In this document: positions 27,006 to 35,812 of the stretch, piece after piece
Layout: each line of letters opens with the position of its first letter
How positions within the stretch are numbered: position 1 is the first letter of the stretch
NCBI GenBank assembly: GCA_039028975.1
Contig: JBCCHB010000005.1
Location: 62,001-126,000, forward strand
Length of the DNA stretch: 64,000 bases
From: JAHBNG01 sp039028975
Lineage (GTDB): Bacteria > Chloroflexota > Anaerolineae > Caldilineales > Caldilineaceae
Direction of reading: 5' to 3'
Position numbers and translations under genes: made by a program
Notes under the pieces: model-generated
What the model was told of the DNA's origin: nothing
Seen by the model: only the letters and a program-made list of their open reading frames with translations
Databases searched by the model: none

Positions 27006-27959
27006 ATGCTCGCCTACATCATCCGCCGCATCTTGATTATGGTACCGCTACTCATATTTGTCACAGCCTTTGTTTTTCTGCTGGGGCAATATGGTGCAGC
27101 GGATATGGCCATGGAGATGACTTTACGGATTAACGACAACGTCTTTGATGCTGAACTATACGCAGCGATTCAGAAAAACTTAGGGCTTGACCAGCCGATC
27201 TGGACTCGCTATACGAAATTCATCTTGAACGCATTGCGGGGGGACTTTGGCGTCTCATATGCTTTACCGGGTACGCCCGATATCGCTCGCATGATAATTA
27301 CAACCTTACCCATCTCCTTACAACTCGGTTTGGCGGCCCTCTTCTTATTAACAATTGTGGGTATCCCCCTGGGCGTCTTTGCAGCCGTCTATCGCAATCG
27401 TTTTCTAGACTTTTTTATTGTCACTGGCACGACGACGATTTCCTCAATCCCCCCGTTTGTTCTGGCACCAATTGCCTTGGTGGTATTGGTATCGCAACTC
27501 AAAATCTTGCCTACAACGGGCTTTGGTTGGCATGGCCTCTTTAGCCGAGAAACGCTATTGCCCGCGGCGGTATTGGCGGCAGGCCCACTATTGGGGGTAG
27601 TTCGTTTTACCCGTGCCGCTGTCATCGATGTGTTAGCGCAAGACTATGTTCGAGCGGCCCGAGCCAGGGGCCTTAATGAGTCCATGGTCGTCAGCAAGCA
27701 TGTGGTTAAGAACGCGATGACCCCAGTCTTAACCGTGTTGGGCCTAACGACAGGACGTCTGCTTAGTGGATCAATCTTTATTGAGACCGTATTTGGTATC
27801 AATGGCTTTGGTGACGTGGCTGTTTCGGCTTTTCAGAGCGGTGACATCCAAACTGTCGCGGCGACTACGCTCGTTAGTGGGGCCATAGTTGTGGTGATGA
27901 ATCTGGTGGTTGATGTCTTGTATGGCGTTTTAGACCCACGGGTGCGGGTGAATGTATAG
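27006..27959 (+). CDS. ABC transporter permease, DppB/OppB type, set 2
   Basis: 317 residues: LAYIIRRILIMVPLLIFVTAFVFLLG at the start, six membrane segments and the EAA-type loop DYVRAARARGLNESMVVSK followed by NAMTPVLTVLG. The first periplasmic loop (ADMAMEMTLRINDNVFD) departs from the usual PGDP motif, which the set 1 and set 3 proteins resemble more. It lies 12 nt before the DppC-type gene with a GAAGGAG site between, so translation is closely coupled. Confidence 0.93.
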   Translation: MLAYIIRRILIMVPLLIFVTAFVFLLGQYGAADMAMEMTLRINDNVFDAELYAAIQKNLGLDQPIWTRYTKFILNALRGDFGVSYALPGTPDIARMIITTLPISLQLGLAALFLLTIVGIPLGVFAAVYRNRFLDFFIVTGTTTISSIPPFVLAPIALVVLVSQLKILPTTGFGWHGLFSRETLLPAAVLAAGPLLGVVRFTRAAVIDVLAQDYVRAARARGLNESMVVSKHVVKNAMTPVLTVLGLTTGRLLSGSIFIETVFGINGFGDVAVSAFQSGDIQTVAATTLVSGAIVVVMNLVVDVLYGVLDPRVRVNV

Positions 27960-27971
27960 AAGGAGTCTCCT

Positions 27972-28949
27972 ATGACGGAGGGTTTCAGCGGTGTAGCCGT
28001 TGCCCCGACCTCTCAATTTAGAACGAGCAAACCCCGTAGTTTGTGGAGCGATGCGTTCCGCACATTTCGGCAAAATAGGGCTGGTGTCTTTGGTTTGATC
28101 GTGGTTGGCCTCATCATATTGGTAGCCATCTTGGCTCCTTGGATCGCGCCGTATGATTATGCCGATCAAGATTGGGAACACATCCGTGAAGGCCCTTCCG
28201 CGTTGCACTTAATGGGTACAGATGCCCTGGGACGCGATCTCTTTAGCCGGGTTATCATGGGCATTCGGACAGCGGTTCTGATGGGGTTTGTCGTATCCCT
28301 AGCCGTGGCGATTATGGGTGTAATGGTTGGTTCAATTGGCCCGCTTATCGGTGGCTGGGTTGATACGGCGGTTGTGTGGTTGATGGACGGTCTGCTAAAC
28401 TTTCCCGCGCTCTGGTTGGCAGCATTTGTAACTGTGGTGACAAAACCGATTATTGAAGGCACCAGTACCGCCCTCTATGAATCGACCCAATGGGAATTTT
28501 TACAAGATACCATTGTTTTAGATTATACCGTTGTCTTTCTCTGTTTGTCCTTTGTCTGGTGGGCACCTCTTGGTCGCTTGGTGCGTGGGCAAGTTCTATC
28601 ACTACGCGAACAAGAATTCATTCAAGCTCAACGCGCCATTGGTGCATCTCCCTTGTGGATTACGACGCGACATCTAGCGCCCAACGTCTTGGGACAAGTC
28701 ATTGTCCAGATATCAAGCGGGATGGGACGGGTGATGTTGGCTGAATCGGCGCTTAGCTTCTTGGGCATCGGCATTCAGCCACCTGGTGCCAGTCTGGGAA
28801 ACCTTATCTTTACAGGTATGGCTACCTGGCGCTCCGACTCTCATTTAGTGGCCATGCCTGGTCTAACGCTGGCACTCATCATTCTAGCCTTTGTCTTTGT
28901 CGGTGACGCGTTGAATGATGCGCTGAATCCGCGAATTCGAGAACGGTAG
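27972..28949 (+). CDS. ABC transporter permease, DppC/OppC type, set 2
   Basis: 325 residues. GAAGGAG sits 6-7 nt before ATG 27972. Seen: IAPYDYADQDWEHIREGPS, LMGTDALGRDLFSRVIMGIRTAVLMG, and the ATPase-docking loop QEFIQAQRAIGASPLWI with HLAPNVLGQVIV. It is somewhat longer than the set 1 partner because of an inserted loop around residues 155-185. The gap to the ATPase genes holds repeated GGTCGGTAATC words. Confidence 0.93.
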   Translation: MTEGFSGVAVAPTSQFRTSKPRSLWSDAFRTFRQNRAGVFGLIVVGLIILVAILAPWIAPYDYADQDWEHIREGPSALHLMGTDALGRDLFSRVIMGIRTAVLMGFVVSLAVAIMGVMVGSIGPLIGGWVDTAVVWLMDGLLNFPALWLAAFVTVVTKPIIEGTSTALYESTQWEFLQDTIVLDYTVVFLCLSFVWWAPLGRLVRGQVLSLREQEFIQAQRAIGASPLWITTRHLAPNVLGQVIVQISSGMGRVMLAESALSFLGIGIQPPGASLGNLIFTGMATWRSDSHLVAMPGLTLALIILAFVFVGDALNDALNPRIRER

Positions 28950-29075
28950 GTCGGTAATCGGTGCGTCGGTAATCGGTGCGTCGGTATTCGGTAGGCCGGT
29001 AATCGGTGGTCGGTGGTCGGTAATCGGTGGGTCGGTGGTCGGTGGGTCGGTCAATCTACAATCGTCAATCAACAA
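28950..29075 (+). repeat. Degenerate tandem array of GGTCGGTAATCGGTG-like words
   Basis: About ten imperfect units of GTCGGTAATCGGTGC / GGTCGGTGG fill the gap between permease and ATPase genes, followed by two near-identical CAATCGTCAATC words. The units are the reverse complement of the words at 21980-22060. An open frame from 29013 reads into the ATPase gene through the array but is not the true start. Confidence 0.7.
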
Positions 29076-29096
29076 TCGTCAATCAAAGGTTTTGAT

Positions 29097-30113
29097 GTGA
29101 CAGAAAAAGTATTAGAAGTTGAGGGTCTAAAAACTCAGTTCTTTACCCAAGACGGGGTGGTCCAAGCCGTAGATGGGCTATCATTTACTGTTGAAGCAGG
29201 GGAAATGGTGGGCATCGTGGGCGAGTCTGGCTGTGGGAAATCCACCGCTGCACTCTCGATCATACGCCTTCTACCAACGCAGGGTAAGATAGTTGACGGC
29301 GAGATTAGACTCAATGGGCGAGACATTGTTCCGCTCAATGAGCGCCAAGTGCGCAGCTTACGTGGCCCTGAAGTTGCCATGATTTTTCAGGATGCTCTGG
29401 CAGCGCTTGACCCGACCATGAAGGTTGGCAGACAGATCATGGAGCCACTGCAGACCCATTTAGGATTATCTGCCCAAGTAGCCCGGGAACGTACCCTAAA
29501 GCTGTTAGAGATGGTGGGCATTCCCTCGCCAGAAGAACGAATGGACGCCTATCCGCACGAGTTTTCAGGCGGTATGCGCCAACGCGTGATGATCGCGATC
29601 GCTCTCTCCTGCAACCCAAAGGTTCTTGTCGCTGATGAACCAACCACGGCGCTTGATGTAACCATCCAACGTCAGATTCTAGACTTGATGCTACAGCTAC
29701 GCCGCGAATCAGGGGCAGGAGTCATCTTGATTACACACGACGTTGGTGTGGTAGCCGAAACATGTGATCGTGTCGTGGTGATGTATGCGGGGCGGGCAAT
29801 TGAAAGTGGCCCAACGGAAGCAGTCTTTAAAGCTCCTCAGCACCCTTATACCATTGGCTTGTTAAATTCTACGCTAGATTTACACCGTAACAAAGCCCAG
29901 CCTTTGGAGGCGATTTCTGGCCTTCCGCCCGATCTGATCCAGTTGCCAACTGGTTGTACCTTTCATCCACGATGCCTTTGGCAAACTGAACAATGTCAAG
30001 CGGAGATTCCTTCTTTGGAAAGTGTTGGTGCTGGGCATAGTGCAGCATGTTGGCATGCCGACAAGGTTTCTGGGGGGAAAGCCAGTCTCCAACGGGAGGA
30101 TTCACATGGCTAG
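29097..30113 (+). CDS. ABC transporter ATPase, DppD/OppD type
   Basis: 338 residues from GTG 29097 (AAAGG about 7 nt upstream; the frame before it is repeat DNA). Powers peptide-type import with its partner at 30106. Seen: Walker A GESGCGKST, Q-loop in MIFQDALAALDP, signature FSGGMRQRVM, Walker B VLVADEPTTALD, switch His in LITHDVGVVA, and the C-terminal oligopeptide-type extension with Cys residues (CTFHPRCLWQTEQC) that binds an iron-sulfur cluster or metal in some relatives. It overlaps the next gene by 8 nt. These are the only ABC ATPases in the window, so they may also drive the ATPase-less sets. Confidence 0.95.
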   Translation: MTEKVLEVEGLKTQFFTQDGVVQAVDGLSFTVEAGEMVGIVGESGCGKSTAALSIIRLLPTQGKIVDGEIRLNGRDIVPLNERQVRSLRGPEVAMIFQDALAALDPTMKVGRQIMEPLQTHLGLSAQVARERTLKLLEMVGIPSPEERMDAYPHEFSGGMRQRVMIAIALSCNPKVLVADEPTTALDVTIQRQILDLMLQLRRESGAGVILITHDVGVVAETCDRVVVMYAGRAIESGPTEAVFKAPQHPYTIGLLNSTLDLHRNKAQPLEAISGLPPDLIQLPTGCTFHPRCLWQTEQCQAEIPSLESVGAGHSAACWHADKVSGGKASLQREDSHG

Positions 30114-31104
30114 AGGCAGCGACGGAGAGACGTTGATTCAAGTAGAGGGCCTCAAGATGCATTTTCCTGGGCCGCGATTGGGCTTACTCCCTTGGCAAGG
30201 GAGAGCAACGGTAAAGGCGGTTGACGACGTAGATTTTGCAGTCCATTCTGGGCAAGCCTTAGGGTTGGTAGGTGAATCTGGGTGTGGAAAATCTACTCTG
30301 GGTCGGGCTACGCTGCAGCTACATCGCCCAACCGCAGGTGCAGTCCGCTTCAGAGGAGAAGACCTATGTCAGATGAACGACCGAGAGCTGCGCCAAATCC
30401 GTAGGGATCTGCAGATTATCTTTCAAGATCCCTATGCCTCGCTGGATCCCCGACGTTCCATTGGCTATACCATCGGTGAGCCACTCCTGCTTTCCGGCAT
30501 GACAAATGAGTCTGAACGACGAGAACAAGTGGCCAACCTTCTACAACTGGTGGGATTGGATCCAAGCTATGAAAACCGCTATCCCCATGAGTTTAGCGGC
30601 GGTCAGCGACAACGAGTTGGCATTGCCCGAGCCTTGGCGACGGACCCGGTCTTTGTGGTGGCTGATGAACCTGTTTCCGCGCTGGATGTCTCTATTCAAG
30701 CCCAGGTCATTAACCTGCTGCGCGACCTCCAAGAACGCCTTAACCTGACCTACCTCTTTATCTCCCATGATTTGCGGGTTGTGCGCTACATCAGCGAAAA
30801 CGTTGCGGTCATGTATCTAGGCAAGATTGTCGAAATTGCGCCGACCCAGGAGTTGTTTGATCACCCTCAACACCCCTATACACAAGCGTTGCTCTCGGCC
30901 ATTCCCAAAGCCCGCTGGGATCAAGACGGCATCCAGCCAATTCAACTAGACGGTGAAGTCCCCAGCCCGATACATACACCACCAGGCTGTTATTTTGCTT
31001 CACGATGCCCGCACGTGATGGATCACTGCCGTGAGATGAGCCCTGAATTACTTCCGGCTACGGGCAACCACAGAGTTGCCTGTTATCTGGTGAATGATCC
31101 TTAA
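30106..31104 (+). CDS. ABC transporter ATPase, DppF/OppF type
   Basis: 332 residues from ATG 30106, preceded by GGGAGG at 30094-30099; the longer frame from 30022 lies inside the upstream gene. Seen: Walker A GESGCGKST, FQDPYASLDPRRSIGYTIGEP, signature FSGGQRQRVGIARAL, Walker B FVVADEPVSALD, FISHDLRVVRYI, and the Cys-bearing C-terminal extension CYFASRCPHVMDHC. It forms a heterodimer with the DppD-type protein. It is the last gene of the set; element A copy 3 begins 4 nt after its stop and may act as its 3' hairpin. Confidence 0.95.
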   Translation: MARGSDGETLIQVEGLKMHFPGPRLGLLPWQGRATVKAVDDVDFAVHSGQALGLVGESGCGKSTLGRATLQLHRPTAGAVRFRGEDLCQMNDRELRQIRRDLQIIFQDPYASLDPRRSIGYTIGEPLLLSGMTNESERREQVANLLQLVGLDPSYENRYPHEFSGGQRQRVGIARALATDPVFVVADEPVSALDVSIQAQVINLLRDLQERLNLTYLFISHDLRVVRYISENVAVMYLGKIVEIAPTQELFDHPQHPYTQALLSAIPKARWDQDGIQPIQLDGEVPSPIHTPPGCYFASRCPHVMDHCREMSPELLPATGNHRVACYLVNDP

Positions 31105-31107
31105 ATT

Positions 31108-31194
31108 TATACTGCGGTCGCTTTGAAAACAGGAGTTTTCCGCTCCCTCTACCTGAGAGACCAAACTCGTGTTTTCAAACGGAGCTGAGTATAG
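31108..31194 (-). repeat. Element A copy 3
   Basis: The reverse complement matches 23172-23258 along its whole 87 bp, differing mostly in the loop. It begins 4 nt after the DppF stop; the two arms would form a long hairpin at the mRNA end. With copy 2 it brackets an 8-kb stretch containing the IS607-like element and the whole second ABC operon. Confidence 0.8.
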
Positions 31195-31727
31195 GGTGAC
31201 AATCACTCCTGGGTGCATCCTAAATTAGGGAGCAATGTAAGCAGAGATTCTTCGCTATCCTGAAGGGGCCTTGAAATCAGACTGGTTAACCCGATCAGAA
31301 TGACGCGTTCAGAGTGATAGAACAATTTACCCCAATTCTGGAATTCACCCTAAGTTCCAGGTGACAATCACATCCAAAGATACTTCTGGCGAATTCAACT
31401 TATGATAAAATGTCACCTGCTACATAAGACTAGTACACGATGGCCTAAATGAGCCTAGGGTTAGACACATCTATTTGGCGTAGAAATATGGGCATCCTAA
31501 CTATTGGTTTATTTGAGCCGCTATGTACTAGTTAGATTTCGCCTTCGCTGGTCGGGTACCCGCTGGGTGTAGGTCGGCGGCCCGAAACGGCTCCGGCAAA
31601 ATCTAGGGGCCTTCGGCCGTACAGGCAAACTGGTTGAACCCAACATCCACAATTTTTTGTTGATGTGAGAGCCGTTAGGGACTACCATGGCCCTCATCCA
31701 ATCCTTATCTTTTTGAGAAATTTTCAC
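31195..31727. other. Gene-free stretch between convergent ABC operons
   Basis: About 530 nt with no credible gene. GGTGACAATCAC, a GTGA-N3-TCAC palindrome, occurs twice (about 31196 and 31361). A 68-codon minus frame at 31521-31727 has no recognisable features and is not called. Confidence 0.45.
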
Positions 31728-32636
31728 TTAATCTTGCCGACCACGCAGTCGCGGATCCATGGTGTCACGTAGCCAATCTCCTAGTAAATTAGCGCCGAGA
31801 ACAACCAACATAATTGCCAAAGCAGGGAAAACGCTGAGGTACCAGCCTGTTGAAATATAATCACGGGCATCTGCGACCATCTTGCCCCAGGTAGGGACCA
31901 AAGAAGAGACGCCCAGCCCCAAAAAGCTGAGAGCAGATTCAGTCAGAATCATGGAGCCAAACGAGAGGGTCGCGGCGACGATGACTGGCGCTACTGCATT
32001 CGGCAGAATGTGACGAAACATGATCCGAGCATCGCCAGCACCCAAGGCTCGTGCAGCTTCCACATAGTCTCGCTCTCGGATGCTCAAGACCTCACCACGT
32101 ACCAATCGAGCAAAGCCAACCCACGCGCCAATGCCAAGAAAAAGAATAATGTTGAAGATCCCGCTGCCCACGAAAGCGACCGCGGCGATTAAAAGCACAA
32201 GAAAGGGCACAGCGGTCTGCGTATCGGCAACGCGCATGATGATGTCACCCATCAATCCGCCTCGATAGCCTGCAATCAATCCAAGGGTAATCCCGATCAC
32301 TAAGCCGATAAGCACGGCTGCCGATCCCACAAAAAGAGAGATTTGCGCGCCAACCAATACACGGCTAAAGACGTCGCGTCCTAAATTATCTTTGCCCATC
32401 AATCCAGCACCTTCCGCTGGATCAAGCCAAATTGGTTTGGCCAGCGCCGCGGAAAAGTCAGGGGCAACAGGGTCGTGGGGCGCAAGCCACTGGCCAAAGA
32501 GCGCCATGAGCGCAAAGAGCACCAGAAGAAGACCACCAATGATGCCTTGGCGATGTTTCCAATAGTTCAACCCTCTGTCGCTCGGTTGTCCTTTAGCAGA
32601 GAAATCTGTTTGGAGCTGATTCACTTTGTTAGCCAC
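31728..32636 (-). CDS. ABC transporter permease, DppC/OppC type, set 3
   Basis: 302 residues with a cytoplasmic head of about 30 residues, six membrane segments, LAPHDPVAPDFSAALAKP and GLMGKDNLGRDVFSRVLVGAQISL, and the docking loop RDYVEAARALGAGDARIMF with HILPNAVAPVIV. It is the second permease of a minus-strand set whose DppB-type partner starts at 34139. The 567-nt gap between the two permease genes is exceptionally long because it contains two element B copies and other repeats, which could weaken cotranscription. No ATPase follows. Confidence 0.93.
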   Translation of the reverse strand: MANKVNQLQTDFSAKGQPSDRGLNYWKHRQGIIGGLLLVLFALMALFGQWLAPHDPVAPDFSAALAKPIWLDPAEGAGLMGKDNLGRDVFSRVLVGAQISLFVGSAAVLIGLVIGITLGLIAGYRGGLMGDIIMRVADTQTAVPFLVLLIAAVAFVGSGIFNIILFLGIGAWVGFARLVRGEVLSIRERDYVEAARALGAGDARIMFRHILPNAVAPVIVAATLSFGSMILTESALSFLGLGVSSLVPTWGKMVADARDYISTGWYLSVFPALAIMLVVLGANLLGDWLRDTMDPRLRGRQD

Positions 32637-32736
32637 GTATTTTGTCCCACTATACAGGTAGCCAGGAAAATCCTTGTACCCGTCATCAGGGGTATGTCCT
32701 CTCTTTTTGGGATCCCAGCGTACACCGCAGATTACG

Positions 32737-32929
32737 CTAAGGAATCAGGATCAAATAAAACCCAAAACTTCGCTGCTGTCATCTCGAGTACCCGAGAGAT
32801 CTCTCATTTGGTTTTATTAAATTCTCGATCCTAAGGAATCAAGATCAAATAAAACCCTAAAGTTCGGTCCTGTCATCTCGAGTACTCGAGAGATCTTCCA
32901 TTATGTTTTATTAAATTCTCGATCCTAAG
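32737..32929 (-). repeat. Two element B copies in tandem, sharing a CTAAG end
   Basis: Copies 32737-32835 and 32831-32929, each 99 bp, read CTAAGGAATCA, GATCAAATAAAACCC, an inner TCTCGAGTAC/CGAGAGAT palindrome, GGTTTTATTAAATTCTCGAT, CCTAAG. The second begins in the last five bases of the first. They are about 90 percent identical by eye. They sit inside an ABC operon between dppB- and dppC-type genes. Confidence 0.8.
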
Positions 32930-33142
32930 TAGCGATAACAGAGGGGTTCACTGACGCCCTCCTGCTGGCCGGGAGCACACAGAGATTCACTGAGACTCTC
33001 TTCTCTCTTTGAAGCATTTCTCTGTGTTACGAATGGGTACAAACTGCACCGTTCGCGAAGATGTTGGCACGTGTCACTGATTACTGACCTACCGTTTACC
33101 GTTTACTTGCAACCGAAGGTTACGTTGTGTCGCTCTGTGCCT

Positions 33143-33203
33143 TCTCCGAGGGAACCTGTGTAACTGACAAAAGACGGGACAAAACCTTTCTGGCGAACTA
33201 TAC
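33143..33203 (-). repeat. Partial element C-like arm in the set 3 permease gap
   Basis: The reverse complement reads TATAGTTCGCCAGAAAGG then TTTTGTCCCGTC, matching the left arm of element C at 10953 and 16763. A weaker counterpart (GCCAGGAAAATCCTTGTACC) lies near 32661. Between them is repeated DNA including CACAGAGATTCACTGAGACTC-like words near 32980. The whole 32637-33203 gap appears to be layered repeats. Confidence 0.45.
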
Positions 33204-34139
33204 CTAACGATGCCGAATCCGCGGATCCACAACCATATAGGCAAGATCCAATAAGAGAAAGGTGAAAACCGTCAATATGGAGAAAAGAATCACATCAAGA
33301 AAGACAACCGGATAATCCCGGGCCATGACTGCCTGGGCCAGCAAGTTGCCTACGCCAGGCCAAGCAAAGACAACCTCCACGATGACTACAGTGCCGATCA
33401 GATGGGGTAATGCAGAGAGGGTGACGGTAATAATGGACATACTGCCATTCCGTAGAGCGTGTCCAAAGATGACACCGCGTTCGGCCAGCCCTTTGGCACG
33501 GGCGGTACGGATATAGTCCTGGTTCATGGCCTCCAGCATACCCGATCTGCCGATACGGGCCACAGTGGCCATCAGTCCAGTGGAGAGGGTTACCGCGGGA
33601 AGAATCAGATGCCTCCATGTTCCAGTGCCAGATGTGGGCAACCAGCGCAAGGAGACCGAAAAGATCATGATCAGAATGATAGCGAGAAAGAATTGAGGAA
33701 TAACGATGCCCAACACAGCCCCCGTTGTCGCGGCGGTGTCGATGATCGTCCCCCGTTTGAGCGCAGCAATGATACCCAACGGCAACCCCACCAAGATGCC
33801 CAGTACAGCGGCCGCGGCACCAAGCCGTAGGCTGTTAGGCAGACGCTCAAAGACGACCGTGGTCACTGGGACGCCGTAGCGGAACGAATAGCCAAAATCT
33901 AGCTGAAGTGTCCGTTGCCAAAAGACCAGATATTGGACGTAAAGCGGCTTGTCCAGCCCCATCTTCTGACGGATCTCCTGATATTCGGCCTCGATCTCTG
34001 CCCTATCCCGATTCGGATCCAGATTGACGCCCAGGCTGGCTGGGTCGCCCGAGACCCGAATCAGGAAAAAGACCAGCGTTACGACTAGGAATATGACAAA
34101 TATCGCCTGAATTAGTCGGCGAATGATAAAAGCTTGCAT
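33204..34139 (-). CDS. ABC transporter permease, DppB/OppB type, set 3
   Basis: 311 residues: QAFIIRRLIQAIFVIFLVVT at the start, RVSGDPASLGVNLDP after the first membrane segment (VSGDP in place of PGDP), six membrane segments and the docking loop DYIRTARAKGLAERGVIFG with HALRNGSMSIITV. It follows the set 3 receptor gene across a gap holding a perfect 16-bp inverted repeat. Confidence 0.93.
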   Translation of the reverse strand: MQAFIIRRLIQAIFVIFLVVTLVFFLIRVSGDPASLGVNLDPNRDRAEIEAEYQEIRQKMGLDKPLYVQYLVFWQRTLQLDFGYSFRYGVPVTTVVFERLPNSLRLGAAAAVLGILVGLPLGIIAALKRGTIIDTAATTGAVLGIVIPQFFLAIILIMIFSVSLRWLPTSGTGTWRHLILPAVTLSTGLMATVARIGRSGMLEAMNQDYIRTARAKGLAERGVIFGHALRNGSMSIITVTLSALPHLIGTVVIVEVVFAWPGVGNLLAQAVMARDYPVVFLDVILFSILTVFTFLLLDLAYMVVDPRIRHR

Positions 34140-34152
34140 GTTAAGAAGAGAG

Positions 34153-34220
34153 GGGGTGATAAGGTGAGTGGGTGAAAGAGTGATCTCGTCGGCCGAGTCC
34201 CCTGCTCACCTTATCACCCC
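34153..34220 (-). repeat. Perfect 16-bp inverted repeat at the receptor-permease junction, set 3
   Basis: GGGGTGATAAGGTGAG at 34153-34168 and CTCACCTTATCACCCC at 34205-34220 are exact reverse complements around a 36-nt spacer. In the mRNA this gives a strong hairpin between the receptor stop and the permease start. Confidence 0.8.
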
Positions 34221-34234
34221 TCACCCTATCATGT

Positions 34235-35812
34235 CTACTCACTCGGAATGTGCATTTCAAAAGACTTGTTGAAGCTCAGCTCAGGCAAATTGGGCGCCAA
34301 TGCGTAGAGGGCGGGAATGGTGTACGCGTAGATGGCTTGGGCGTTCTCGCAGGAATATGCGGCGATTTCCTGGACTACAGCTTCCCGCTCAACCGGATCG
34401 ACAATCCCTTTTTTGGCATTGACTCGTTCAACAAAGTCTGGGTCGGCTGCGGCATCACCCTTAACAGCGGTCCACATGGATGAATTGTTGTCAAGCAGAT
34501 ACCAGTTCAGACCAATGTTCATGATGGGGGGCAGGGTCTGATCGATCAAGTTCTGGAGCCAGACTGAAGATTCCATAAATTCCATGTTGACTTCGATACC
34601 AACAGCGGCCCACTGGGCCGTGACAGCTTCCATAAACGGTTGGTCTCGGAAGTAACGGCCAGCGGTGGCTGACCCATCGACTGTAAAGCCATCTGGATAG
34701 CCCGCTTCGGCTAGTAACTCTTTGGCCTTCTCTGGGTCATAGGGATAGCGTGCGATATCTGGGTTGTAGCCGAAGCCGCCTGGCGCCACAATCTGACAGT
34801 CGAGCATAGTGCCATAACCACCTGCGATGCTTTGCCACATCCCTTCCAGATCGATGGCATAGAGCATGGCTTGGCGCACGCGCACATCCGTCATTGGTTC
34901 GGACTCGCCCCAGATATCTAGGCCGACATACATGCTCTGCATACTGTCGCCAGCAAATAGACCAAAGCCTTCTGCGGTCAGGGTCTCAACCTGATCAGGT
35001 GCTACATGAGCAGCAACGTGAATTTCGCCTGTCTGCAGCGCGGCAACGCGCACGGCAGATTCGGGCATGTGGCGGAAGGTCACTTTGCTGATCACTGGCT
35101 TCTCACCAGGATACTCTTCCCAGCGTTCCAAACTGATAAAATTGTCCCGCTCCCAAGAAGCAAACTTATAGGGTCCCATGCCTACTGGCTCTTCAATATA
35201 GCCATCAAGACCAACAGCCTCTAAGTGGTCCGGTGCCAGGGGCATGTGGTTGGCAAAGAGGTTGGCCCAAACATCGACTGGCTTGACGAGCTTGAACTCC
35301 ATGGTGTAGTCATCGATGACTTCATAGGAATCGTAGTCATTTAGCTGTCGGAAAGACCAGGTAAATTTCTGCGGCTCGGCATTTTGGAGCAGTTCAAAGC
35401 TTTTGGCTAACCCGGGTGCGCTGAGCTGTTCACCATTGTGGAATTCCATGCCTTCCTTGATGACAATGCGCACAGTTGTATCATCAACCAATTCCATTGA
35501 CTCTAGCAGATTCGGCTCAACAGCCCCCGTCTCTTCATTCAGGACGGCTAAGGTTTCGTACATGAGCGTTGAGAAGATGCGCGACTGAAGCGAAGGAATT
35601 GTATTTCCGACCAGCGTTACGGGAAGAGCGCCCATTCCGACAACCATTTCATCTGGGTAACCTTCTTCCATCATGGCTTCATCAGCCATTTCTTCGCTGG
35701 CAGCGGTCCCTCCTGTGTCCGCAACTGGAGCTGCACAGCCTAGCGATAAGGCAATTAACAACATGCTACTTACAAGCAAAGTCCCAAGTGATCGGTACGA
35801 CATTCTAACCAT
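34235..35812 (-). CDS. ABC transporter solute-binding lipoprotein, family 5, set 3
   Basis: 525 residues from the second of two adjacent ATGs (35812), which has AAGGAGA at a better spacing than the first at 35815. Lipoprotein signal ends in ALSLGC, followed by an acidic Met/Glu-rich spacer (EEMADEAMMEEG). Family 5 marks: MEFHNGEQLSAPGLAKSFELL, MGPYKFASWERDNFISLERWEEY, VRQAMLYAIDLEGM and DPEKAKELLAEAGYPDGF. The gene leads the transporter set and lies downstream of a catabolic gene cluster on the same strand, so its ligand may be the substrate of that cluster; this is inference. Confidence 0.93.
   Translation of the reverse strand: MVRMSYRSLGTLLVSSMLLIALSLGCAAPVADTGGTAASEEMADEAMMEEGYPDEMVVGMGALPVTLVGNTIPSLQSRIFSTLMYETLAVLNEETGAVEPNLLESMELVDDTTVRIVIKEGMEFHNGEQLSAPGLAKSFELLQNAEPQKFTWSFRQLNDYDSYEVIDDYTMEFKLVKPVDVWANLFANHMPLAPDHLEAVGLDGYIEEPVGMGPYKFASWERDNFISLERWEEYPGEKPVISKVTFRHMPESAVRVAALQTGEIHVAAHVAPDQVETLTAEGFGLFAGDSMQSMYVGLDIWGESEPMTDVRVRQAMLYAIDLEGMWQSIAGGYGTMLDCQIVAPGGFGYNPDIARYPYDPEKAKELLAEAGYPDGFTVDGSATAGRYFRDQPFMEAVTAQWAAVGIEVNMEFMESSVWLQNLIDQTLPPIMNIGLNWYLLDNNSSMWTAVKGDAAADPDFVERVNAKKGIVDPVEREAVVQEIAAYSCENAQAIYAYTIPALYALAPNLPELSFNKSFEMHIPSE

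Noticed and set aside
28950..29075. CRISPR array
   Set aside because: Units are 10-17 nt, degenerate and without spacers; no cas genes nearby.
29013..29096. Longer N-terminus for the DppD-type ATPase
   Set aside because: The extension is encoded by the GGTCGG word array and carries no ATPase-family residues.
31521..31727. 68-codon minus frame before the set 3 DppC gene
   Set aside because: No similarity or start signal; likely chance.
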